Positions 57,701-64,000 of a DNA stretch of 64,000 nucleotides are shown here, piece after piece; within the stretch, counting starts at the first letter, position 1; every line of letters starts with the position of its first letter. Source of the stretch: Prosopocoilus inquinatus (Eukaryota > Arthropoda > Insecta > Coleoptera > Lucanidae). Where the stretch lies: the NCBI GenBank assembly GCA_036172665.1, contig CM069873.1:49446001-49510000 (forward strand), given 5' to 3'. The translations under genes and the position numbers were made by a program. The notes beneath the pieces were generated by a model. The model searched no databases. It was given only the letters and a program-made list of their open reading frames with translations, and was not told the DNA's origin.

Positions 57701-58256
57701 TTTGACCGAGAGATTTAACAAAACGCTCGCTGATATGCTCAGCCTGTATACGAACTCTCAGCAAACTGATTGGGATTTTTATCTGCCACATGTTACGTTC
57801 GCTTATAACACCGCAATACAAGAAACAACGCGTATGACGCCTTTCAGTCTCGTTTACGGCCGTGAGCCTCGCCTTCCGTCTGAAGCTACGTTATCACAGG
57901 ATATAGAAACGATCGACCTTCAAACATTGCGCGACCGCACATTAGCTGTCCGTAACATCGCGTCAGAAAATATTAAGCGATCGCAAACTAAAGCTAAAAC
58001 TAGATATGATGACTGTCACCGACATGTCGAATTCCGCGAAGGCGATAAAGTAAAAGTTTTCACCCCAATTCGAAAAGTGGGTAAAAGTGAAAAATTGTTG
58101 TTACGGTGGTTTGGACCATATTACATTATCAAAAAGCATACAGATGTAGACTATATTGTACAGAAAGGTCCCAATAAAAATTCAAAAACAGACGTGATAC
58201 ATGTGAGCAGAATACGACCTTATTATGATGCGTGGCAACCCCAACAACAATAAATT
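54764..58256 (+). pseudogene. pol: Pol: protease, RT, RNase H, integrase (one frameshift)
   Basis: The frame is open right after the gag stop. The protease is VIIDTGALHNVV with LILGTSFL, and the RT has FSSLDLFSGYFQVGL, VLPFGLCNAPATFQ and YLDDIIVF. RNase H has RVDASSKGIGAVLL and ITDHHALCFL. The integrase zinc finger histidines (HLGFTKTYHR) are intact, but a one-base indel in the A7 run at about 57,302-57,308 puts its cysteines and the catalytic core in another frame to 58,253. There the triad is GIDLLGPF, LSDRGKVF and LTERFNKTL, followed by RWFGPY. The start codon of the main block is not an ATG. Confidence 0.88.
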
Positions 58257-58301
58257 TATATATTATTATTTTTTTTGCCCTAATTTTTTATTTTATGTTA
58301 C

Positions 58302-58303
58302 AG
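58302..58303 (+). other. Splice acceptor before env
   Basis: A pyrimidine-rich tract (TTTTTTTGCCCTAATTTTTT) leads to TTACAG ending at 58,303. Envelope messages of errantivirus-type elements are spliced, and this acceptor lies 45 bp after the pol stop. Confidence 0.6.
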
Positions 58304-60200
58304 GAATTGCCTTACAACAATTGGTTTATTGATACTCTTCTGCAGGCTCGGACACGCGATAATAGCCTACGACTGCGGAGTACCCACCAGTAATATAACT
58401 GTAATTTCCCTACGAAATGTAGCGGACTGTCCAGACCCTTTAACTGCTTACACGGAAACCCAACAAGAAATTCAAATAATACAACGGAACAATGTTTTTC
58501 AAACTCTTGTTTCATCCTGTCTTATTGAAATTTCTCGCAATATTTTTTATTGTGGAATGCATTCCCACACTTCAGCCGTCACAAATGGATTTTATAGTTA
58601 TATTCTCCCTTTGTCTCCTAATGATTGTCAACATATTCATACCTACAAATCTTACAATATTTTTGGAAAACACCTTATTACCGGTATATTACCCAATTCA
58701 ACCACATTCTCATCTTTCACACTAGCTGGCTCCGTTCTCCATGACGGAACATGTCACCCAACTTCTTATTCTGAATTCGGTGAAACTTGGAACAACGTAA
58801 TAGTCTTAGCTTCAGTTAAAATTCAAATTTCCGAATATTTAGCCCGTATTAAAATTACCGAAAATGAAATTAATTTATTTGGAAATGTCGTTTGTCCCTT
58901 TTTGCAAGGCTACTGTGTTAACCCCAATACGGGATTATCCATTTGGAAAACTAGTCAAGACACTTGTTCCTCACCACATATTTCAATATTATTTGAAGGG
59001 ACCGGAAATCTTGTTTCTATTCGAAAAAATAATGATTCTACAACCCACTCTTCTACTTACGTAGTGGTAGAACAAAAAAATTTCATTTTTGCACTCACCA
59101 TTCTCAAACCTATTACTTTTTGTAATCATCAAGTACTTCAATCAGAACACCCGCAAATATTAATCATAAAGAGAACACATCCTCATTCGTTCCCATTTTC
59201 TACTAATCACCCTCGCAATGATATTGACACCAGCTTGATAGCTTATATCAATACCAAGTTTTTATATGTTGAACAATCGTTTAAACGTACAATTTCAAAT
59301 TTGCATATTCATGCAGTCCATCGCCGATGTCTACTCCATCGCGAAATTTTGCAGAATCGCTTGTTATTATCATATCTTAGTCCAACTGCAGTTAGTACAT
59401 TGCTTATAAAGCAACTGGGAACAATCGCCTTTCCTGCAGGCGAAGTTATGTATATCATGCAATGCGTTCCGCGCAACGTACACATACGCCGAACAAATAA
59501 ATGTTACAAAGAATTACCCGTCTCAAGTAACGATGACTCATTGTTTATGTCTCCAATTACACACATATTACAAAGGCATGCCGAAGAAATAGAATGTCAC
59601 ATTCCAACACCTGCATTATATTTCATAAATAATAATTGGATTGCTTTAAATCCACACCCAGAAACATCTGTTAAGCCCATTTTACTTGAAGTCGACAAAG
59701 AACCTGAATTAAACTTTCAAAAAATTCAACCATTGGGCGCAGGTGGAATTTATACTTATGAAGAAGTACAAAAATTGCAAAATAATTTCATGTTTAACTT
59801 TGAAAGATCTGCTATTTCGCGTATACTTATTCGGAAAATGGCAGGTCTAAATACTGACACACAAGGATTTTCCACACTTTCTTTGTTTAATCCGGAAGAA
59901 TTTCGAGATCTCGCTGATTCAGCCTTTTATTACCTATGGAATTCCATAAAAAACATTGGAACTATTGTATCATTTATAATAGGATTTTATATTACTTTTA
60001 AATTGTTTAAAACATTAATTAGTATAATCATAAATATCTTCACACTTTATCCGAGTACAGGCGTTAATTGGGCCCTTATCGCCGCGTGCTGGGATAATCT
60101 TGTGTTGTTATTAGTAAATAAGAAATTTGCTAACGCGCGCGCAGACCTCCCACGAACCGGTTCACATTCCAATGTAAATTCAAATTCTCAATTACCCTAG
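58304..60200 (+). CDS. env: Envelope glycoprotein, chuvirus-like
   Basis: An uninterrupted frame of about 630 residues has no ATG at its 5' end; the first codons encode a hydrophobic signal-like segment (GLLILFCRLG) ending before YDCG. The ectodomain has many cysteines and the motif IFYCGMHSHTSAV, then FTLAGSVLHDGTCHPTSYSE. About 60 residues from the end is a membrane segment, NIGTIVSFIIGFYITFKLF, followed by a short tail. The CGMHSH block and overall layout resemble glycoproteins of chuviruses that were captured by arthropod retroelements; family assignment is by recognition only. It would mediate cell entry, and it appears intact, which is unusual here. Confidence 0.6.
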
Positions 60201-60340
60201 CGAGTTCAGTTTATTATTATTATAAGATAAGAGATTGTATAATGCAACGTTAGCTTGCTTGACCAGCCAGCTTTGACTTTTTACATCTCACATTTAGTTA
60301 TTCAGTGTAACGTTAAGCATATCCAACAACAAACTCGAAA

Positions 60341-60365
60341 ATGGACTTCTTTTCATTCAAATATT
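60341..60365 (+). promoter_or_regulatory. Short leader ORF with splice donor
   Basis: ATG 60,341 opens eight codons, then ATATT|GTAAGT is a strong donor (60,365/60,366). The arrangement is like the leader at 52,902-52,930 of the preceding element. Its downstream acceptor is not in the window. Confidence 0.4.
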
Positions 60366-62538
60366 GTAAGTAACTTTTCATTTTTGAGTGCTTTCATAAA
60401 CGTAAATATAATAATAGAAGTTTTTAAATTTTAAAATCCGTCATCTTGCTGGTCGTGCAAAATTACTTATCACCGTAGTGTAAACAGCCGGAATTTTACT
60501 CTTAATGTATAATTTCTTAATTACTAAATAAGTCTGACGTATTCCTTTTTAATGGCTCGTAAAAGAATCTAAATTGCGAATGTCTAAATTCTTTTTATCA
60601 GGGACTTGCCGTGCCCGAGACTAAACATTAGTGTGATAACATTTTTTTTTTTCTCTTGCTGTGGCCTGGGAATTAAACCCAGTGGAATGTAATTCGACCC
60701 ACGCAAAAAGAGTAGTTCAGACGGGATACGTCAGGTGACAGCAGTCACTGAGTGAATTTTGACGTAATTTTGAGATAAGATGCAGGCTGTATGACCCCCT
60801 CGGAGAAAGAAAATAGTCAATGTTCGTTGCTTACTCTTCAAGTATACACATGATTCGCTAGCCCTTTTTGACTCTTGTGGTTTTTATTCATTTATTTTTC
60901 CTGTAACTAATTGAAAGTGATGGTTGAGTGAATCCAAAAAGAACGGAAGAACCCGACCTGAGAGTAACTCCAAGAAAAATCCTGCTGCGGAGTCCTCAAA
61001 CGGAGAGGGGAGTCTTTCCTTCAAATATCAGGTACTGTCGTAATGATGTAATAAGTGGATAACATTTGATATTCCCTTGTACGTTTTCATTTCCTTCAAT
61101 ATACTTTAATCTGTAGCTCTGACTTTAATTACGTGTAACTACAAAAAAGACAAAGAAATAACTGTATACAGTTCTTTAAGCCTGGAAGAACTCATACGCC
61201 TCTGGCCTTGTAATGATTTTATTCAGTGTCCTAATTCAAAGACACTTGGTGGCAGCGAAAATACCTTAAATTCACCTGTAATAAATCGGCCCCCCTACAG
61301 TAGACTGTGCTGCAATGCGAGTTAATATCCCCCAACCAAAAACTAATGTCCAGTAAAGAAGGGCAGCCCGGTCTACAAAATGGTGCCAGCGGTGTGGGAT
61401 TAATTATTGGATTACAAATTGTTTGCAGTACGTGTGGGATTTGTCCTAGGAAATGTTTTATTTACTGGTTATTCACGTTTTATTTTCAAGAAATTGTTGT
61501 CAAAATAAATTATTTGTTAAAAAAAGGACATGGGCTTAGAATGCGTATACAGTAATATTTTCTGTTGTCTTGCTATTGGTTTATTTGTTGTTAATGTGTT
61601 AATTGACAGGTGCGTCCGTATGACAACTTTGCTAATAAATTTTAATAACGTTCAAAAACAAAATTGCAATCACTTTAAAGTACATAAATATTTTGTTTTG
61701 TTTTATTGCCTATAATTTTGAAGTGTCGAAGCAAATTGCGGACGAGCGAACTGCGAGAGTTCAATCAGCGCCATTTGTAAATTGCAGCCGTTGCAGCGCG
61801 ACGCTTCACGTATTTGTATGCGACGCCCGAAGGATATATCTACAAGGTACAGCGAATAAGTTATGCGCCGCGGAACCAGAATTAATTCGAGTACTATCTA
61901 CAGGGGACGGTCATAAAGTAATGCACACCCAAATATTTTGTTCTGTTATTAAAAAGGAAACGTTTAACTTCATTTTATTTTCTCTTTTCTTTTCTTCCGC
62001 AGTCTCAGTAAATTTATTAATTCAGTTATTGCGGTAAAAATTTTGTTTGGAATAATTTCTTTTTTTTGATATCTTTATTTTTTTTTTTATTACAATTTTT
62101 TTTTTAAATTGATAGTTTTACACACAAACGATACTCCTTTTATTTTAAATTTCATTTCATTTTTTTTGTTTGTTTTATGGAAACTTACCCTTTTACAGTA
62201 ATCATAAATAAACATTGTATCAATTAATTGTTTTTTTTTATAATTCATTTTAAAACGTCTTACGCATTAATGATTTCTCATTCTTTGTTTTTGTTTTATT
62301 ACGTTCCCGTTCAAAATTTTATTTTTCCTAAATAGCAATTATTCAGTTAAGTGTTCGTTAAGTGATTAATCAAGTTTTATATTTTTTTTTGTGAGGATTC
62401 ATAGTGTAAATTGAAATCTAATCGAAGCCATCAATGAATTTAAGCGAAAAGTTTGTGCTGTGATTAATTGAATTTCAGTGATTTTTGTTTTATTTTGTTT
62501 CGTGTAGTATTTAAAGTGTATATTAAATAAATTTTAAA
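60366..62538 (+). other. LTR/leader region of second retroelement
   Basis: No gene is evident. A T-run (60,643-60,652) and GC-richer stretches with TGACGT elements lie before 61.2 kb. Long T-rich tracts occupy 62,050-62,400. Open frames at 61,307-62,037 lack family resemblance. A second PBS-like TGGTGCCAGCGGTGTGGG lies at 61,380. Confidence 0.4.
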
Positions 62539-63924
62539 ATGGCTGAAGAAGCAAGTGCGGCGGATAACATTACACATGAAGCAGTTATTCTCCCTGTGGA
62601 TGGCATTAATAATATGCAACAACCACCGGCAATGGACTTAACTGGTCTTAGGACTATTGGGCAGACCCTTGTGGGCCTACCAGAGTTTTCGGGAAAACCT
62701 GGGGAAAACATACGAGAATTCTTTCTGAAGCTACGCCAAAGAGCGGATATCGACGCTTGGACTGAGCAACAAACCCTGGCAGTGGCAAGATACCAATTAA
62801 AAGGAGAAGCCTTTCGATATATTGAGCTGGAATCTCATCTGCTATCGTCTGACCTAAGATACGCTGATTTTAAAGCAGCCTTGACGAAGCGTTATGATCG
62901 GAAGATACTACCAGGCGAAGCATATTTAATGCTCCAACGATGTACACAAGCACCTCGTGAAGGGGTAGAGAATTTCTCAATCCGTGTTAAGAGAGCAGGA
63001 AAAAAGCTCCTAGAAGAAAACCTGGCTCTCGTTGAACCAAACCAACAGGCGGAAAGAGAAGCTGTTATCAAACGCCATCAGCGAGATTTGGCGGAACAGT
63101 TGAAAAGAGGTTTAGACCAAGAATTAATGAAGATGATTATTTTGGATCTAAACAGAAATCCCCAGATGGCTCTCCAAGAAATAATCGAACTCGCCCAACA
63201 AGCCGAAACGAGCGGGAGAATGCTGAAGCAAATGAGGAGGCTGAACGACCTCTACATTACAAATCAGGAAACAGAAAATTTAGAAGAAGAAAACCCGGAG
63301 GAAATATTTTATTATGAGGAAAACACAAGTAGTCGAAGGGATTACCGACCCGAATATTTAAAAAGAACTCGATATGCCGAAGCAACCAACTATCTCCCAG
63401 AAGGCAGGAACAACAGATTTCCTATTAGGAACAATAGATTTCCCGAAGGAGAAAAGTTCGCGGACGAAGAAGGCATGCAATATAATGAAAGAGCAAGAGG
63501 AACAACGGTTAGAAGGGAAGAACCACAGACAGAAGCGAATAGGAACGAGCATTCAAGGAGAGTGACATACCAAGGTGAACACTCAAATGGAGCCCCAGGC
63601 CAACAAGTTTCTTCTCAAGTAAACACAAACCGTCAAAAGCAATACGCAAGGAACTACGGGAGGAATTACGGAAATAATAATTACCAAGAAAGGAAACCTA
63701 ATTATTACCCGAGATATGACGAAAGAAGACAGCAAGAATTTAAGAAACAAGTAAAGTGTTTCAAGTGTTCGAGAATGGGACACTATGCTCCTGAGTGTAG
63801 AGAAAGAGTAAATCCACCAAGAACATCTTATCAAGGGAGTGCACGACCGAATTTCAAGAATTCTTTAAACTTCAGAGGTCCTTTGCTGAACCCCGAGGTC
63901 AAAGGACCCAATCGCAAAAATTAA
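62539..63924 (+). CDS. gag: Gag of second Ty3/gypsy-like element
   Basis: 461 residues from ATG 62,539. The capsid-like domain includes LPEFSGKPGENIREFFLKLR, VARYQLKGEAFRYIEL and ALTKRYD, and the segment YLMLQRCTQAPREGVENFSI is typical of Ty3/gypsy gag. A basic, low-complexity region with repeated NNRFP and NYG units precedes a CCHC knuckle, CFKCSRMGHYAPEC, near residue 412. No interruptions are seen. It shares little with the gag at 53.3-54.8 kb, so the two elements are different families. Confidence 0.85.
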   Translation: MAEEASAADNITHEAVILPVDGINNMQQPPAMDLTGLRTIGQTLVGLPEFSGKPGENIREFFLKLRQRADIDAWTEQQTLAVARYQLKGEAFRYIELESHLLSSDLRYADFKAALTKRYDRKILPGEAYLMLQRCTQAPREGVENFSIRVKRAGKKLLEENLALVEPNQQAEREAVIKRHQRDLAEQLKRGLDQELMKMIILDLNRNPQMALQEIIELAQQAETSGRMLKQMRRLNDLYITNQETENLEEENPEEIFYYEENTSSRRDYRPEYLKRTRYAEATNYLPEGRNNRFPIRNNRFPEGEKFADEEGMQYNERARGTTVRREEPQTEANRNEHSRRVTYQGEHSNGAPGQQVSSQVNTNRQKQYARNYGRNYGNNNYQERKPNYYPRYDERRQQEFKKQVKCFKCSRMGHYAPECRERVNPPRTSYQGSARPNFKNSLNFRGPLLNPEVKGPNRKN

Positions 63925-64000
63925 AAATTACGCTCCCACACACGTATACGGTCGAAGAGGAAGGAAATCAGTGTATTGTCCTACCGGAAGTACGAGGTCA
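63917..64000 (+). CDS. pol: Start of pol, second element (partial)
   Basis: In the -1 frame relative to gag the sequence is open to the window edge (LKITLPHTYTVEEE, CIVLPEVRG). It overlaps the end of gag in an A/T-rich stretch (CAAAAATTAAAAATT). This would fit -1 ribosomal frameshifting, although no perfect slippery heptamer is seen. Too short to identify the domain. Confidence 0.4.

Larger units (their letters stand above)
52741..60200 (+). mobile_element. Envelope-bearing Ty3/gypsy retroelement
   Basis: Leader, gag, pol and env lie in order on the plus strand, beginning within about 150 bp of the Polinton polymerase. Pol is Ty3/gypsy-type by RT, RNase H and integrase order. Env is a complete glycoprotein ORF, giving an errantivirus-like layout. 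I see no matching LTR pair; the right LTR may be lost or replaced by the next element. Only one frameshift and one stop mar the coding region, so the copy is younger than most of the window. Confidence 0.8.
60201..64000 (+). mobile_element. Second Ty3/gypsy-like element, 5' part
   Basis: A long leader and a gag gene are followed by the start of pol at the right edge. A possible primer-binding site, TTGGTGGCAGCG, lies at 61,248, after ...CTAATTCAAAGACA. The left boundary is not resolved: the LTR could start anywhere from just after the env stop to about 60.6 kb. Confidence 0.6.

Noticed and set aside
58492..59064. Small ORFs in other frames inside env
   Set aside because: Shadows of the long env frame.
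61307..62037. Three ORFs in the leader of the second retroelement
   Set aside because: No recognisable domains, no shared frame with gag, and located in presumed untranslated leader.

Overview
The window is AT-rich arthropod DNA, very probably from an insect. I infer this from the element families present: PIF/Harbinger, Tc1/mariner, P-element-like, copia, Ty3/gypsy, a CR1/jockey-like LINE and a Maverick/Polinton. I recognise no complete host gene. Nearly all interpretable sequence is a stack of transposable and virus-like elements, most of them broken.

Region 1 (1-34,600) is a nested graveyard. A PIF/Harbinger fragment (2.5-3.1 kb) abuts a foldback MITE and a P-element-like transposase (minus strand, 4.2-6.2 kb). 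A LINE begins near 6.3 kb. Its ORF1 is cut at 6,676 and resumes at 20,696 because a PIF/Harbinger element (6,677-20,695, CAG target duplication) sits inside it. That Harbinger carries a spliced Myb/SANT-like gene and a spliced DDE transposase. Its transposase exon holds a complete copia (9,189-13,802, AGATA duplication). An element with a DD36E Tc1/mariner transposase (about 14.2-18.7 kb) and several MITEs also lie inside it. The LINE ends near 23.7 kb against a degenerate Ty3/gypsy (23.7-34.6 kb). That gypsy holds a second Harbinger (25,793-31,569, TTA duplication), a 129-bp MITE and an LTR-like insert.

Region 2 (35.8-52.7 kb) is a Maverick/Polinton with adintovirus-like gene content. In order it has a frameshifted terminal gene, a phospholipase A2-domain protein, a decayed adenain-like protease, a penton-like protein with one stop, a frameshifted major capsid protein, several uncharacterised ORFs, an A32-like packaging ATPase with two stops, an intact integrase, and a protein-primed DNA polymerase B on the opposite strand with one late stop. 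It has replication, integration, packaging and virion genes, but this copy cannot make several of the proteins intact.

Region 3 (52.8-60.2 kb) is an envelope-bearing Ty3/gypsy retroelement. Gag and pol share one frame and are separated by a single stop codon. Pol has one frameshift in an A-run. The long intact env resembles the chuvirus-like glycoproteins found in some arthropod retroelements. A short leader exon with a splice donor lies upstream, and joining it to the acceptor before env would complete an ATG in the env frame. Region 4 (60.2-64.0 kb) is the leader and gag of a second Ty3/gypsy-like element that continues off the right edge.
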